The notes under the pieces: model-generated | Told to the model about the DNA's origin: nothing | The model's database searches: none | Seen by the model: only the letters and a program-made list of their open reading frames with translations | Origin: Maritimibacter sp. | GTDB lineage: Bacteria; Pseudomonadota; Alphaproteobacteria; Rhodobacterales; Rhodobacteraceae | Reading direction: 5' to 3' | NCBI GenBank assembly: GCA_011389895.1 | Contig: JAABTN010000026.1 | Location: 1-41,264 of the forward strand | DNA: 41,264 nucleotides | Made by a program: the position numbers and the translations under genes | Shown here: one piece after another, positions 13,568 through 23,048 of the stretch | Numbering within the stretch: the first letter of the stretch is position 1 | How the letters are laid out: every line of letters starts with the position of its first letter

Positions 13568-14038
13568 ATGTTTTACAAGATGACAACCCTACTGGCCGCC
13601 ACCGCGTTGGCGGCACCCGCCATGGCACAGGATCTCGCCAGCGGTGACGCCGACGAAGGCGAACGGGTGTTCAACCAATGCAAATCCTGCCACATGATCG
13701 TCGATGACGAGGGCGAGAATATTGTCCGGGGCGGTCGGGTCGGACCCAATCTTTATGGCGTGGTCGGGCGCACCGCCGGCACCTATGAAGATTACCGCTA
13801 TTCCGACATGATGGTGTCTGCCGGCGAGGGCGGGCTGGCATGGGACGAAGAAAGCTTCGTCGCCTATGTGCAGGACCCGAACGGGTTTCTTCAGGAACAG
13901 ACCGGCGAAAGCGGGCGGGCCAAGATGACATTCCGGGCCCGCAGCGAAGACGATGCCCTGAACGCCTGGGCCTATCTCGTGTCGGTCAGCCCGGCCCCCG
14001 AAATGCCCGACGAAGACATGGCTGACGAAGAAAGCTGA
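13568..14038 (+). CDS. cycA: Cytochrome c2-type class I c cytochrome, acidic
   Basis: This is a periplasmic monohaem cytochrome c of 156 residues with a signal peptide cleaved after about residue 20 (PAMA/QD). The haem motif is CKSCH (38-42) and the likely axial Met is M120 in GRAKMTF. The conserved GPNLYGVVGRTAG and WAYL segments place it with cytochrome c2 of Rhodobacter. It would shuttle electrons from the cytochrome bc1 complex to the reaction centre. The mature protein has only about two lysines, many Asp/Glu and a very acidic C-terminal tail, unlike the lysine-ringed Rhodobacter c2. It has its own PpsR-type site and is convergent with pufC, which encodes its probable partner. Confidence 0.93.
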   Translation: MFYKMTTLLAATALAAPAMAQDLASGDADEGERVFNQCKSCHMIVDDEGENIVRGGRVGPNLYGVVGRTAGTYEDYRYSDMMVSAGEGGLAWDEESFVAYVQDPNGFLQEQTGESGRAKMTFRARSEDDALNAWAYLVSVSPAPEMPDEDMADEES

Positions 14039-14060
14039 CCCCGAGAGACATGCATGAACG

Positions 14061-14095
14061 AAGGGCCGCGCCGGATTATCCGCGCGGCCCTTTTC
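14061..14095. terminator. Intrinsic terminator between cycA and pufC, probably bidirectional
   Basis: Perfect 11-bp arms AAGGGCCGCGC (14061-14071) and GCGCGGCCCTT (14082-14092) are followed by TTTTCG on the plus strand. It lies 22 bases after the cycA stop and about 67 bases beyond the pufC stop on the minus strand, so it can end both convergent operons. Confidence 0.85.
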
Positions 14096-14161
14096 GTTGT
14101 GTTTCTGCTGTCTCGCCCCCGGTTTGCCCCGGGGCGCACGGAAGGCGCCCCAAGGTGGGGG

Positions 14162-15253
14162 TCAGTTGCCGTAATCGGGCGCGTCCGAGGTCGCAAGCTC
14201 GGGCCAATCCTCGATCACGTTGGTGCCTTGAAGCGGCTGTTGATAGCCCTTGTGACAGGTCTTGCAGGCGAGCTTCGGGGCATCCTCGTGCACCGGGCCA
14301 AGCCGGTCTTCCGGATACATGCTTTGAAGCGGCACGAGATAGTCGTTGTTCAATTCGAGAACCATCTGGATCCCAAGGCTCTCGGTCGCCCATTGCGGCG
14401 TCACCTGCGACCCGTCGTAGAATGCCCGGGTGTTGTGGCAGAATACGCAATTCACCCCCAGCGAATTGCTGACATAGTTCATCAACGCATAGGTCCGCTC
14501 GGCCTGTTGAATGCCCGGATAGCCGTCTTCGCCCGGCACACCGGCCACGCGGCTTTCCAGATCGTGCACCCCGATCCGTTCGCCATCGAGAAGGTATTTC
14601 TCAAGCGCATCCGAGGGGAGCGAGGTATATTGCGACTGCATCGTGACCCGGTTCTGGTTGGACGACCAGCCTTCGGTGCTCGCGGTCACCGGCCCGGTCT
14701 TGAACCAGACATCCGATGGCACGGGTTCGCCCCGGTGGCAGGTGTAGCAGGTCACGCCGACTTCCTTGTTGGCGTTGACGTGGATATCCCACCCCTCGTT
14801 GATGGTGCGCGTCATACCGATCATCACGTGCCCGACGCTCGTCTGGTAGCTTTCCGGATCGTCGAACAGATCGGGGATCCCGGTCCATTCGCGCATCGCG
14901 GCGAGAAGGCGGTCATAGTTCTCGACCGTCAGATCCTCAAGCCCGGGGGGCACGTTGTCGCGCGCCCGGCCCGCCGTCTGCTCACCGCCCTGCGGCACGA
15001 CCGGGTCCGATGTGCTTGCAAGGAAACCGGCGATCGACGGGTCTGCCTTGGCCAGATCAGCCTCGAACTCGGGCACCGACATGCCCGCACCCCGGGGGCC
15101 GGTTTGCAGGCTGTCGGTCGAGAAGGGTTGCCCCCAGGCGACGAGGATCGTGGCGGCGAAGACCGCCGATCCGACCACCCCGAACGCGATGGCTGGGCCA
15201 TAGATATTCGTGGGGTTGTCCCGGTTCCATTTGCTAAACCACTTGGGAAACAT
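14162..15253 (-). CDS. pufC: Reaction-centre cytochrome subunit, three-haem PufC
   Basis: PufC is the periplasmic multihaem cytochrome that re-reduces the special pair. The 363-residue protein has an uncleaved N-terminal membrane anchor (about residues 18-41) with no lipobox cysteine. Only three CXXCH motifs are present: CYTCH (169-173), CVFCH (269-273) and CKTCH (330-334). Their spacings (100 and 61) match haems 2, 3 and 4 of the classical four-haem subunit. Where the haem-1 motif should be (about 123-130), REWTGIPDLFDD has no cysteine. A three-haem PufC is known from Rhodovulum sulfidophilum. It is the last gene of the puf operon, 3 bases after pufM, in the position where Rhodobacter carries pufX. 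Confidence 0.96.
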   Translation of the reverse strand: MFPKWFSKWNRDNPTNIYGPAIAFGVVGSAVFAATILVAWGQPFSTDSLQTGPRGAGMSVPEFEADLAKADPSIAGFLASTSDPVVPQGGEQTAGRARDNVPPGLEDLTVENYDRLLAAMREWTGIPDLFDDPESYQTSVGHVMIGMTRTINEGWDIHVNANKEVGVTCYTCHRGEPVPSDVWFKTGPVTASTEGWSSNQNRVTMQSQYTSLPSDALEKYLLDGERIGVHDLESRVAGVPGEDGYPGIQQAERTYALMNYVSNSLGVNCVFCHNTRAFYDGSQVTPQWATESLGIQMVLELNNDYLVPLQSMYPEDRLGPVHEDAPKLACKTCHKGYQQPLQGTNVIEDWPELATSDAPDYGN

Positions 15254-15256
15254 GGC

Positions 15257-16246
15257 TCACTCCTCCCGTCCGATGAAGGCTTCGTAGGAGCCGTAAGCCT
15301 CGTAGCCGTATGATCCGTCATACATGGGTGCGAAATGATGCTCCTGCGCCCAGATGAACCAGTTGTCGACCACCGTGCCGGTCAGCAATATGCCGATCCC
15401 CCCGGTGATGGGTGTCAGCACCGCGAACCACCACGCCCATCGGTGGATACCTTCCATCGTGGCGTTGAACCCCATGGTCCAGCGCCAGAACAACGCGGCG
15501 CGTTCAGATGCGGTCCCGCGGTCCACGATCTGCTCAAGCTCCCGGTCGCCGCCATAGCGGGTCACGGCAAGGATCGTTGCCCCATGCATCGCGAACAAGA
15601 GAACCGAGCCGTAGAGGAACACGATCGAAAGGCAGTGGAACGGGTTGTAGTAAAGGTTGCCGTAGCGGATCGAGAATGCCGTGGTCCAATCGAGGTGCGG
15701 GAAGATGCCGTAAGGCACCGCTTCGGACCACGACCCCATCAGGATCGGGCGGAAAAGGCCCAGCACCAGAAACAACCAGATCGCCGAGCCGAACGCCCAG
15801 AAGACATGTTTGCCCATCTTGTGGCTTGCGGCGAGCTGATAGGTCCGCGCCCACCATGCGAGCACCGCGACCAGCAGGAAGAAGGACGAGATGATATACC
15901 AGCCGCCATCATTGAGCGGCGGCATAGACAGGCCGTGTTCCGGTCCCGGCGGCTCAAGCGCCAGCCAGAACAACTGCCGCAAGAATTCCGGAAGCGACCA
16001 CCCCACCTGCGCCAGCATGTTCAGCCCGACGATGAAGAACCACATGAACCCGCTGCCAAGGCTGACCAGCCCGAGCATGCCGAAGTTGATCGGCCCGATC
16101 TGTGCATTCCCGAACCACCCGACGAGTTTCGAGTAGAACGGCGTCCCGGCCCGTTCGGCCAACAGCCGACCCCCGGTGTCGTCCATGCCCATTTCGGGCG
16201 TTCCCTGAACCTGCACCTGTGTAAAGATATTCTGATACTCAGCCAT
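15257..16246 (-). CDS. pufM: Photosynthetic reaction centre subunit M
   Basis: The M subunit of the type II reaction centre has 329 residues and five transmembrane helices. Bacteriochlorophyll and iron ligands are visible: H204 in YYNPFHCL (special pair), H221 and H268 (non-haem iron) and E236 (iron carboxylate). Compared with Rhodobacter sphaeroides (FYNPFH) the residue before the YNPFH motif is Tyr (YYNPFH), a position next to the special pair. The C-terminus has a Tyr-rich extension ([20 protein letters not shown]), commonly seen in species that carry pufC. It follows pufL with a 3-base gap. Confidence 0.98.
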   Translation of the reverse strand: MAEYQNIFTQVQVQGTPEMGMDDTGGRLLAERAGTPFYSKLVGWFGNAQIGPINFGMLGLVSLGSGFMWFFIVGLNMLAQVGWSLPEFLRQLFWLALEPPGPEHGLSMPPLNDGGWYIISSFFLLVAVLAWWARTYQLAASHKMGKHVFWAFGSAIWLFLVLGLFRPILMGSWSEAVPYGIFPHLDWTTAFSIRYGNLYYNPFHCLSIVFLYGSVLLFAMHGATILAVTRYGGDRELEQIVDRGTASERAALFWRWTMGFNATMEGIHRWAWWFAVLTPITGGIGILLTGTVVDNWFIWAQEHHFAPMYDGSYGYEAYGSYEAFIGREE

Positions 16247-16249
16247 TTT

Positions 16250-17089
16250 TCAAATCCCCATCTGAGAGGGCCAGATCGGCAGTTCGAGCCACCAATTCCA
16301 CCACTCGGGCCAGCCCTTGGTCCAGACCGGGCCACTGATGATGATGCAGATGGCCGACCAGAACCCGGCATTCAGCGCGAGCAGAAGCCCGAGACGGTGA
16401 ATGCCCAGCGTGCCGATCGAATACCCGATGAAATCGCGAAAGAACGTGTCCTCGTGATCGGGCGTTTTCATGTCCTCACCCTTTTCCGGGTTCGCCGCCG
16501 ACAGGATCAGCCCGCCATGCAGCGCCAACGCGAGGGTAGTGGTGAAGAAGAACGTCACCGCCAGCATATGCGCCGGATTGTAATGGAAATGCAGGTAGGC
16601 GTAGCCGGTGTTCGACACCCAATCGAGGTGGCTGAAGATGCCATAAGGAAACGCGTGTCCCCAGGCCCCCATCAACACTGGGCGAAACACCACGAGCGTG
16701 ACATAGGCAAAGATCGCGAAGCTGAAGGCGATCGGCACATGGTATCCGATCCCGAGCTTTCGGCAAATCTCCACTTCCCTGAGCGCCCAGCTACAGAACG
16801 CGCCGATGGCACAGATCGTGATGATCTGCCACAACCCGCCTTCCATCAACGGCGCCGCGCCCAGGCCATAGGCCAGGTCAGGCGGCGCGATATTGATCAG
16901 CCACGGGTTCCAGGTGCCTTGATGCGCGGCCCCCCAGAAGATCAGGATGGTCCCGAGCAACGCGAAAAATGCGGTCGTGACCCCAAAAAATCCGACGTAG
17001 AAGGGGCCCACCCAGAAATCGAACAGATCGCCGCCGATGAGCGTCCCTCCGCGGACGCGATACTTTCTTTCGAAGCTAAGCAACGCCAT
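16250..17089 (-). CDS. pufL: Photosynthetic reaction centre subunit L
   Basis: The L subunit of the reaction centre has 279 residues, with five helices. Key residues are present: H169 (hydrogen bond to the special pair, in HFHYNPAH), H174 (special-pair bacteriochlorophyll), H191 and H231 (non-haem iron). The segment [19 protein letters not shown] around the QB side is conserved. It is separated from pufA by a 123-base spacer with a strong hairpin that probably sets the excess of LH1 over RC mRNA. Confidence 0.98.
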   Translation of the reverse strand: MALLSFERKYRVRGGTLIGGDLFDFWVGPFYVGFFGVTTAFFALLGTILIFWGAAHQGTWNPWLINIAPPDLAYGLGAAPLMEGGLWQIITICAIGAFCSWALREVEICRKLGIGYHVPIAFSFAIFAYVTLVVFRPVLMGAWGHAFPYGIFSHLDWVSNTGYAYLHFHYNPAHMLAVTFFFTTTLALALHGGLILSAANPEKGEDMKTPDHEDTFFRDFIGYSIGTLGIHRLGLLLALNAGFWSAICIIISGPVWTKGWPEWWNWWLELPIWPSQMGI

Positions 17090-17155
17090 GGTTGTTCTCC
17101 GCTTTTTTCGGCCGGTCCAATGCAGATCTCGTGCCGTGATAATGCCTTTGTGTTT

Positions 17156-17182
17156 GCCACGGGCGGCGCTGCCGCCCGTGGC
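17156..17182 (-). promoter_or_regulatory. Perfect mRNA hairpin in the pufA-pufL spacer
   Basis: The perfect 12-bp arms GCCACGGGCGGC (17156-17167) and GCCGCCCGTGGC (17171-17182) flank a 3-base loop. In Rhodobacter, hairpins in this spacer block 3'-5' decay so that the pufBA message outlives pufLM, which sets the LH1:RC ratio. The same role is inferred here. A smaller GAAAG/CTTTC pair lies at 17191-17202. Confidence 0.75.
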
Positions 17183-17212
17183 GCTGTCCTGAAAGGGCTT
17201 TCACCCCCGAGC

Positions 17213-17383
17213 TCAGTTGGCTTCGACCATCGCGCGCGACGCGGCCGCATTCTCGAACCAATTGACTCCATTGGACAAAACCACGAGGTGGATCATCACA
17301 GCCAAAAGGAACAGGAACACGCCCTGCGCGACAAACACGCGACGCGGATCGAAAATGAGCCAGATCTTGTAGAACTTCGACAT
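17213..17383 (-). CDS. pufA: LH1 antenna alpha polypeptide
   Basis: The core antenna alpha apoprotein has 56 residues and begins [16 protein letters not shown] single membrane helix, [14 protein letters not shown], carries the His that ligates bacteriochlorophyll a. The frame is open upstream into pufB, but the ATG at 17383 has a GAAGGA ribosome-binding site and the family N-terminus. It is cotranscribed with pufB, 13 bases upstream. Confidence 0.97.
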   Translation of the reverse strand: MSKFYKIWLIFDPRRVFVAQGVFLFLLAVMIHLVVLSNGVNWFENAAASRAMVEAN

Positions 17384-17396
17384 TTCCAATCCTTCC

Positions 17397-17546
17397 TCAG
17401 AACCAAGGTGCCCAGAAATAGGTCGCAATATGCGCGACCACGGCAACCAGTGCGAACAACCAAAGGCCGCTCATATACACCGAATGCAGCTCCTGGGCCT
17501 GCTCGTCGGTAAGACCTGTAAAGGACAGGTCGGTTTTATCAGCCAT
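17397..17546 (-). CDS. pufB: LH1 antenna beta polypeptide
   Basis: The core antenna beta apoprotein is a 49-residue ORF starting [20 protein letters not shown], nearly identical to Rhodobacter LH1-beta in the N-terminal half. The membrane helix contains the bacteriochlorophyll-ligating His at 39 ([10 protein letters not shown]). The C-terminus reads WAPWF where the usual motif is WRPWF, so the Arg is replaced by Ala. A GGAGG-type ribosome-binding site precedes the ATG. Confidence 0.96.
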   Translation of the reverse strand: MADKTDLSFTGLTDEQAQELHSVYMSGLWLFALVAVVAHIATYFWAPWF

Positions 17547-17601
17547 CAACTTTCCTCCGGAACGTTATGCTGACGTCGCGACCCCCGCGACCGGGTCCTT
17601 C

Positions 17602-17618
17602 GGGGCCCTCACGGCCCC
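17602..17618 (-). promoter_or_regulatory. Small hairpin in the pufQ-pufB leader
   Basis: The 129-base pufQ-pufB gap contains perfect 6-bp arms GGGGCC (17602-17607) and GGCCCC (17613-17618). In Rhodobacter, secondary structures just upstream of pufB protect the pufBA 5' end after processing; a similar role is possible here but not shown. No clear promoter was seen in the gap. Confidence 0.4.
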
Positions 17619-17675
17619 TCAGGTTTCTGCCCGCCCCGGCAAAGGGACAGCCAGATCTTGGTCTCGGTCCCGTTG

Positions 17676-17900
17676 TCAGGCCGAGAAAATCATCGGTGTC
17701 ACCCGGTTCGCCTCAAGCCAGGCGCGCGCCAGGGGGCCGCGCAGGTTGAGGGTCCGGTGACGGATCACGTCGCGCACCCAGCGCAGGGTGGCAAACGGGA
17801 TCGCGAAGAAGAAAATGCAGAAGAAATACATGTTGTATTCCAACCCGCGCGGGCGCCCCGAGCGCGGGCGTAGGGGGGGGCTCGATGTCATGTCAGTCAT
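17676..17900 (-). CDS. pufQ: PufQ, photosystem/pigment assembly factor
   Basis: PufQ is a 74-residue protein with one membrane helix (about residues 24-42) and the family-typical C-terminus [18 protein letters not shown]. In Rhodobacter it is required for normal bacteriochlorophyll formation and delivery to pigment-binding proteins. Its ATG at 17900 overlaps the 3' end of bchZ by 8 bases; a second ATG three codons later is possible. PufQ is restricted largely to Rhodobacteraceae, which supports the taxonomic placement. Confidence 0.9.
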   Translation of the reverse strand: MTDMTSSPPLRPRSGRPRGLEYNMYFFCIFFFAIPFATLRWVRDVIRHRTLNLRGPLARAWLEANRVTPMIFSA

Positions 17901-19374
17901 CGGTTCGATCCTCTCTTTCGGAAATCGACGGGGTGTTTGAGAAAGCTTGAATGGTCTCGAAGACCACCCGTTCGTCGCCTTTGCGCAGCGCCGCCTCTTC
18001 GGCGGCGTCGCGCAGGGTCTTGGCAGCCGAAATTCTGGTCAGCACTGGGTGCGTCGTCACGATCCGCTCAAGCTCGCGCGCGGCATCGGCGTCCCACGGG
18101 AAATCGCGGCGCAACGGGGTGGGCGTGGCCGACCCGGCATCCATCTCGGAGCCCAGCGGCAGGATATGAAACAGCGCGTCAAAGAGCCCGTTGCACACCT
18201 CTTGCAAAAGGTAGGTCGCGCCCGCGTAGCCCATCATCGGGGTGCCCGTGGCGCGGCGGATCGCAGCCCCCGGGAAGCTTGCGGGAATGAAGGTGGGGCG
18301 CGGGCCGTGCCCGGCCTCTTGTTCGGCGAGATAGATCTTTTCGTTGATCGACCCCATCAGGATCAGCGGACGCTTTTGCCCGATGAGCGCACGCACCTCT
18401 TCGTTGTTGGTCTTGGTGCCGGCACAACGTGCCACGGCAAAGGCGCAAGGCAATCCGAGGTCTTCTTCAAGATAGTTGCGGATGCCGCGTGCATAGGTTT
18501 CGCCCGCGACGATGCCAAAGTTGGCGGTGGCGAAGAAATCTTGCGTGACGCTGCGCCACAGATCCCAGACCGGCTTCAGGGTCGAATGCTTTTCGCGGGT
18601 GATGAACGGCTCGGGATCAAGGCCAAGCATGTCGCCGAGTTTCCTGAGAAACAGCGTGGTCGATTCAACCCCGATCGGGGCCTGAAGATAGGGCTTGCCC
18701 AGCACTTCGGCCAATCCCCGGCCAAATTCGCGATACATGACGATATTGGCATCGGCGTTGACCAGGTGGCGCATCTCGGCCAGGTGCGCGCCCATCGGCA
18801 TCACCATGTTGACCTCGGCCCCGATCCCCTCGACCAGCCGACGTATCTCGGCCAGATCGGAGGGCATGTTGAACGTGCCATACATCGGACCGAGGATATT
18901 GACGCGGGGGGGCGACCCCTCTTCGCGCCTTTGCTCGGTCGGCATCCGGCCCTTCGTCATGCCCCATTCGGTGAACAGCCATGTCATCGCCCGGTCGGCG
19001 GATTGCCATTGATCTTCGTCGATGGTGCGCGGCAGGAAACGCCGGATATTGGTGCCCTGCGGTGTCACGCCGCCACCGATCATCTCGGCGATGGACCCTG
19101 TCACGACCACGGCCGGCAGCGCCGGGTCGAGCGTTTCCCAGGCGCGTTTCATCGCCTCTTCGGTGCCCGCGCCCATTTCTTCCTCGCCCAGCCCGGTCAC
19201 GACGATGGGCAATTCGTGGGGCGGCAGCGCATCGGTGTAGTGAAGCACGCTCGTCACCGGAAGGTTTTCACAGCCCACCGGCCCGTCGATCACCACCTGC
19301 AATCCCTTGACCGCGCAAAAGGCATAGACAGCGCCCCAGTAACCGCCCGCCCGATCATGATCCTGAACAAGCAT
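17893..19374 (-). CDS. bchZ: Chlorophyllide a oxidoreductase subunit Z
   Basis: BchZ (493 residues) is one half of the nitrogenase MoFe-like BchYZ component of chlorophyllide oxidoreductase, which reduces the C7-C8 bond of ring B to make the bacteriochlorin. Conserved features are the N-terminal [15 protein letters not shown], a cluster-type cysteine in [12 protein letters not shown] and SIAEMIGGG. Its start overlaps the bchY stop (TGATG). As in Rhodobacter, the puf promoter may lie in its 3' part, but I could not locate it. Confidence 0.97.
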   Translation of the reverse strand: MLVQDHDRAGGYWGAVYAFCAVKGLQVVIDGPVGCENLPVTSVLHYTDALPPHELPIVVTGLGEEEMGAGTEEAMKRAWETLDPALPAVVVTGSIAEMIGGGVTPQGTNIRRFLPRTIDEDQWQSADRAMTWLFTEWGMTKGRMPTEQRREEGSPPRVNILGPMYGTFNMPSDLAEIRRLVEGIGAEVNMVMPMGAHLAEMRHLVNADANIVMYREFGRGLAEVLGKPYLQAPIGVESTTLFLRKLGDMLGLDPEPFITREKHSTLKPVWDLWRSVTQDFFATANFGIVAGETYARGIRNYLEEDLGLPCAFAVARCAGTKTNNEEVRALIGQKRPLILMGSINEKIYLAEQEAGHGPRPTFIPASFPGAAIRRATGTPMMGYAGATYLLQEVCNGLFDALFHILPLGSEMDAGSATPTPLRRDFPWDADAARELERIVTTHPVLTRISAAKTLRDAAEEAALRKGDERVVFETIQAFSNTPSISEREDRTDD

Positions 19375-20939
19375 CAGATCATCTCCTGCGCTTTGGCCGC
19401 ACGGCGCTGTTTTTCAAGTTTCTTGAGGTTGAGGGCGCGGAAATCTTCGCGGATGTTGGGGTCTCCTTCCCACACACCGGCGGTGTCACCTTCGCCAACG
19501 TTCTCGAAGAAATCCCGCATCTTGGTCATCCGGCTCTTGCCCGCAATCGCGGCATTGACCACTTCGGCAAGGCTCCCCGCCCCCGCCGGTCCCATCAGGG
19601 GCCGGGCCGAGATCAGGTTGGTGAAATAGAGCGCTGGAATGCTCTTTTCCTTGGCCTTCTGAACCACCGGGGTCGTGCCGATTGCCAGATCGGGTTCAAG
19701 CCCTTCCATCGCGGCACAATCATCTTCCAGCGAGGCGCGGAATTTCACCGTCGCCCCCTGTGCGCGCAGCCATTCGGCATCCGCTTCGGACCACGGCGTT
19801 TTGGGACAGGCGGTGCCGACATAGGGCACTTCCGCCCCGCTTTCGATCAACAAACGCGCCACCAAAAGCTCACTACCTTCATACCCCGAGAGCGTGATCC
19901 GCCCGTCGATGGGGGCCGCCGCAAGCGCCTCCTTGATGGCGGGCAGGAACGCGTTTTGCGCCGCCGCCACCTTGTCCGCGGTCAGACCGAAAGCATCGCC
20001 GATCCCGGCCAACCACGCGGCGGTGCCGTCATGGCCTACCGGCGCGCTACCCACGATCTTGCGCCCGGCAGCCTCGAATTCACGGATCGCGGCGGTATAG
20101 AACGGATGGATCGCCGCGACCGCGCCGCAATCGAGCGCGGCATAGAGTTCGCGCCATTCACGGCAGGGCACCACCGGCCCGGCAGCCAGACCCATGGGGG
20201 CCAGCATCGCGCCGATCATCATCGGGTCCGCCGGAAACATCTCGCCCAAGAGCGTCACCGTGGGCCGGTCCGACACGCCGCCTTCGGGGGCGGCGACAGG
20301 GCCTGCCTCGACCTCCTGGCGGGCGTAGTTGAGCATGGCCCCCGCCAGCACATCCTTGGCCTCGGCATGGGTCGGAATGCCGAACCCCGGCACGTCGATC
20401 CCGACGATGCGCACCCCGTTGATCTCGCGCGGCAAAAGCCGGAGCGGCACGCCCGAGGCGGTCGGCACGCAAAGGTTGGTGACCACGACCGCATCGACCC
20501 GGTCAGGATCGGCCATCTCGTGCACGCTTTCGCGGATATCCTCGAACAGCTTGCCCGTCACCAGCGATTCCGAGTTGAACGGGACATAGCCGACCGACCG
20601 GCGCGCCCCGTAAAAGTGGCTCACGAAGGTCAGGCCGTAGACACAACAGGCCGATCCCGAAAGAACCGTTGCCACCCGTTTCATCCGCAAGCCCACCCGA
20701 AGACTGCCAAAGGCGGGACACATGCTTTGCGGTTTGTCATGCGGGCCTTGGGGATAATCCTTCGCGTATTGATCAAGCAGGTCGGATTGCCCGGCCATCC
20801 GCGCGGCCTCGGCCATGTCAGCGCCCGAATGGCACCCCATGCCCTCCTGTCCGCCGCTTGGTTCGGGCGGCGCGGACCCGGTGATCACGGGGGCCTGGGC
20901 CGCTTCGTCATATGTCACTTCATCACTCATGTGGCTCAT
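19374..20939 (-). CDS. bchY: Chlorophyllide a oxidoreductase subunit Y
   Basis: BchY (521 residues) is the partner of BchZ in the catalytic component of chlorophyllide oxidoreductase. Cysteines that fit bridging the [4Fe-4S] cluster are in [12 protein letters not shown] and [10 protein letters not shown]. The N-terminal 50 residues are Pro/Ala-rich and variable. The gene follows bchX after 101 bases with no clear separate promoter and overlaps bchZ. Confidence 0.97.
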   Translation of the reverse strand: MSHMSDEVTYDEAAQAPVITGSAPPEPSGGQEGMGCHSGADMAEAARMAGQSDLLDQYAKDYPQGPHDKPQSMCPAFGSLRVGLRMKRVATVLSGSACCVYGLTFVSHFYGARRSVGYVPFNSESLVTGKLFEDIRESVHEMADPDRVDAVVVTNLCVPTASGVPLRLLPREINGVRIVGIDVPGFGIPTHAEAKDVLAGAMLNYARQEVEAGPVAAPEGGVSDRPTVTLLGEMFPADPMMIGAMLAPMGLAAGPVVPCREWRELYAALDCGAVAAIHPFYTAAIREFEAAGRKIVGSAPVGHDGTAAWLAGIGDAFGLTADKVAAAQNAFLPAIKEALAAAPIDGRITLSGYEGSELLVARLLIESGAEVPYVGTACPKTPWSEADAEWLRAQGATVKFRASLEDDCAAMEGLEPDLAIGTTPVVQKAKEKSIPALYFTNLISARPLMGPAGAGSLAEVVNAAIAGKSRMTKMRDFFENVGEGDTAGVWEGDPNIREDFRALNLKKLEKQRRAAKAQEMI

Positions 20940-21040
20940 CTTTCGGAGGTGCTTGCACCCCGGTCAGTCGTGAGTTTGTCGCCACCCTGCCCTTGCCCGA
21001 CATCTGTGGCAGGCAGCGCGGCATCTTTTGGCGGGCGGCG

Positions 21041-22045
21041 TCAGGCATCGTCGTAGACCACCTCGAGCGACGCCTTGGGTTCGGCATATTTGCCGCGCAT
21101 GTCGGCGTCGGTCGCAGGCTCCAACACCACGTCACCACCGGTGTCCTTGCTGTCGAACAGATCCAGCAACCCGTCTTGGTCCAGCGGCGAAGGCCGCACG
21201 GGCGGGGCCGATGACACCTCTTCGGCAAGCCCGGCGAACAAATCGCCCCACTGGCTCTTCGAGGTGCCGACGATCTGGTAGTTGGCCGACTTCTTGCGCA
21301 GGTCGTCGTCTTGCGGGATCGCGGCCAAGACCGGGATATCCACCGCCTTGGCAAACGCCTGTGCCTCGCCAGAATGGTCGTCCTTGTTGACCACGAGACC
21401 GGCGACACCGACGTTCCCGCCCAGCTTGCGGAAATATTCCACGGCAGAGCAGACATTGTTGGCCACGTAGAGCGATTGAAGATCGTTCGACGCCACCAGG
21501 ATGACCTTTTGCGCCATGTCCCGCGCGATGGGCAGACCAAAGCCGCCGCAGACCACGTCGCCGAGGAAATCCAGCAGCACATAGTCAAAGTCCCAGTCGT
21601 GAAACCCCAGCTTTTCCAAAAGCTCGAAGCCATGAATGATGCCGCGTCCGCCGCAGCCCCGGCCCACTTCCGGCCCGCCAAGCTCCATCGCGAAGACACC
21701 GCCGCGTTTGAAGCACACGTCGCCGATCTTCACCTGCTCACCGGCGAGGTTCTTTTTCGTCGAGGTCTCGATGATCGTCGGGCAGGCCTTGCCCCCGAAC
21801 AGAAGCGATGTGGTGTCCGATTTCGGGTCGCACCCGATCAGCAGCACGCGCTTGCCCTGCTCGGCCATCATGTGGCTGAGATTGGCGAGGGTGAAGGATT
21901 TCCCGATCCCGCCCTTGCCGTAGATCGCGATGATCTGGGTTTTCTGCGTGGGTTCGCCTTCGTTGATCACGTCTGCCAGGTCTTCATGCGCCTCGTCGCG
22001 CAGGCGCTGGTCAAAATCCTTGAGGTTCGGCACGTCGTCCTTCAC
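21041..22045 (-). CDS. bchX: Chlorophyllide a oxidoreductase iron protein X
   Basis: BchX is the nitrogenase Fe-protein-like ATPase that donates electrons to BchYZ. The P-loop [11 protein letters not shown] is near residues 42-52, and cluster cysteines are in GRGCGGRG and GDVVCGGF. The frame is open to an ATG at 22081, but that start overlaps bchC by 40 bases and has no good ribosome-binding site. I prefer the GTG at 22045: it overlaps the bchC stop (GTGA), has GGAAGGA seven bases upstream, and gives a family-like N-terminus ([18 protein letters not shown]; 334 residues). Confidence 0.95.
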   Translation of the reverse strand: MKDDVPNLKDFDQRLRDEAHEDLADVINEGEPTQKTQIIAIYGKGGIGKSFTLANLSHMMAEQGKRVLLIGCDPKSDTTSLLFGGKACPTIIETSTKKNLAGEQVKIGDVCFKRGGVFAMELGGPEVGRGCGGRGIIHGFELLEKLGFHDWDFDYVLLDFLGDVVCGGFGLPIARDMAQKVILVASNDLQSLYVANNVCSAVEYFRKLGGNVGVAGLVVNKDDHSGEAQAFAKAVDIPVLAAIPQDDDLRKKSANYQIVGTSKSQWGDLFAGLAEEVSSAPPVRPSPLDQDGLLDLFDSKDTGGDVVLEPATDADMRGKYAEPKASLEVVYDDA

Positions 22046-22983
22046 GCTGTTTCCTTCCAGTTCAAAATCATTTTCAGGCATGCGGGGTCCCCGAATGCCG
22101 TGCGGTAGGCACGCGGAGCATCCGCGGCCTGTGCCTGGTGGGTGATGAGACCTGAGAGCGACAGATCGCCGGTTTCGATCAGGTCACGAACGAATGTCAG
22201 ATCTTCGCGCGCCCATTCGGCGGCGACACGCAGTCGCGCCTCTTTCATGAAGGCGGGCGGAAAGGCAAAGCTAAGGGCTTCGGGGTAAAACCCCGCCAGA
22301 ACGACCTCGCCCCCCTTGGACAAGCGCCCGATCAAATCGTTGAGGATCGCGCCATTGCCGGAGGCATCATAGATCGTGCCGTAGTCACGGCGCGGATCAT
22401 CGGCAGGGTCGATAACCTCGTAACCCTGCGCACCCGCGCGCCTCTCCGGCGCGACCTCCCACACCGTGGGGGCGGGGGCACCGGCGGCAATGGTCAGCCG
22501 GGCGAGAAGACGACCAAAGACACCATGGCCCACGATCAGCTCGGGCATGTCCATGTCCTTGCCCGCCATCGCGTGGCGAGCGGTCGCGGCCAGCGCCAAA
22601 AGCGCGCCTTCGGGGCCAAGGTCGGAATCGATTCGCGTCACCCGGTCGGCTTGCGTGACAAGCCGCCCCGCCGCACCGCCGAACAGACCGAAGGCCTCTT
22701 TGAAACAATCTGCCCCCGGAACAAAGACGTGATCGCCGGGGCGGTAGCCGGTTCCGGGCGCAGCCTCGACCACTTCGCCTGCGGCCTCGTATCCCGGGAC
22801 AAGCGGGTATCCCATGCCCGGAAAGGGCGGCATCGTGCCGTTCCAGAAAAGCTTTTCGGTACCTGTGGAAATGCCGCTATGGGCGATCTCGACCACGATA
22901 TCACCGCCCACCGGCGCCTTGAGCGCGAGAGTGTCGATATGAAGATCCTCGGGACCTTTCAAATAGACAGCGCGGGTATCCAT
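22042..22983 (-). CDS. bchC: Bacteriochlorophyllide a dehydrogenase
   Basis: BchC oxidises the 3-hydroxyethyl group to the 3-acetyl group late in bacteriochlorophyll a synthesis. The 313-residue protein is a medium-chain dehydrogenase-like enzyme, with the [12 protein letters not shown] nucleotide-binding segment near the middle. The chosen ATG at 22983 has GGGAGG upstream; 13 further in-frame codons upstream lack support. Two TGT-N12-ACA palindromes cover its promoter, and its end couples to bchX. Confidence 0.95.
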   Translation of the reverse strand: MDTRAVYLKGPEDLHIDTLALKAPVGGDIVVEIAHSGISTGTEKLFWNGTMPPFPGMGYPLVPGYEAAGEVVEAAPGTGYRPGDHVFVPGADCFKEAFGLFGGAAGRLVTQADRVTRIDSDLGPEGALLALAATARHAMAGKDMDMPELIVGHGVFGRLLARLTIAAGAPAPTVWEVAPERRAGAQGYEVIDPADDPRRDYGTIYDASGNGAILNDLIGRLSKGGEVVLAGFYPEALSFAFPPAFMKEARLRVAAEWAREDLTFVRDLIETGDLSLSGLITHQAQAADAPRAYRTAFGDPACLKMILNWKETA

Positions 22984-23048
22984 GAGTGCCTCCCAGCTGT
23001 TGCCCGATCCCCATTCGATCAACCGAAGTCGTAAATGTGTCGGCTTGA

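Noticed and set aside
14100..15256. pufX, sought after pufM
   Set aside because: The gene after pufM is pufC, with CXXCH motifs; no PufX-like small membrane protein is present.
14054..15313. 419-codon plus-strand frame opposite pufC
   Set aside because: It starts inside the cycA-pufC terminator and mirrors PufC codons; not a gene.
15335..17512. 725-codon plus-strand frame across pufM, pufL and pufBA
   Set aside because: It is antisense to five secure puf genes; charged low-complexity translation without domains.
17947..19629. 560-codon plus-strand frame opposite bchZ
   Set aside because: Shadow of bchZ; no start signal and no recognisable family.
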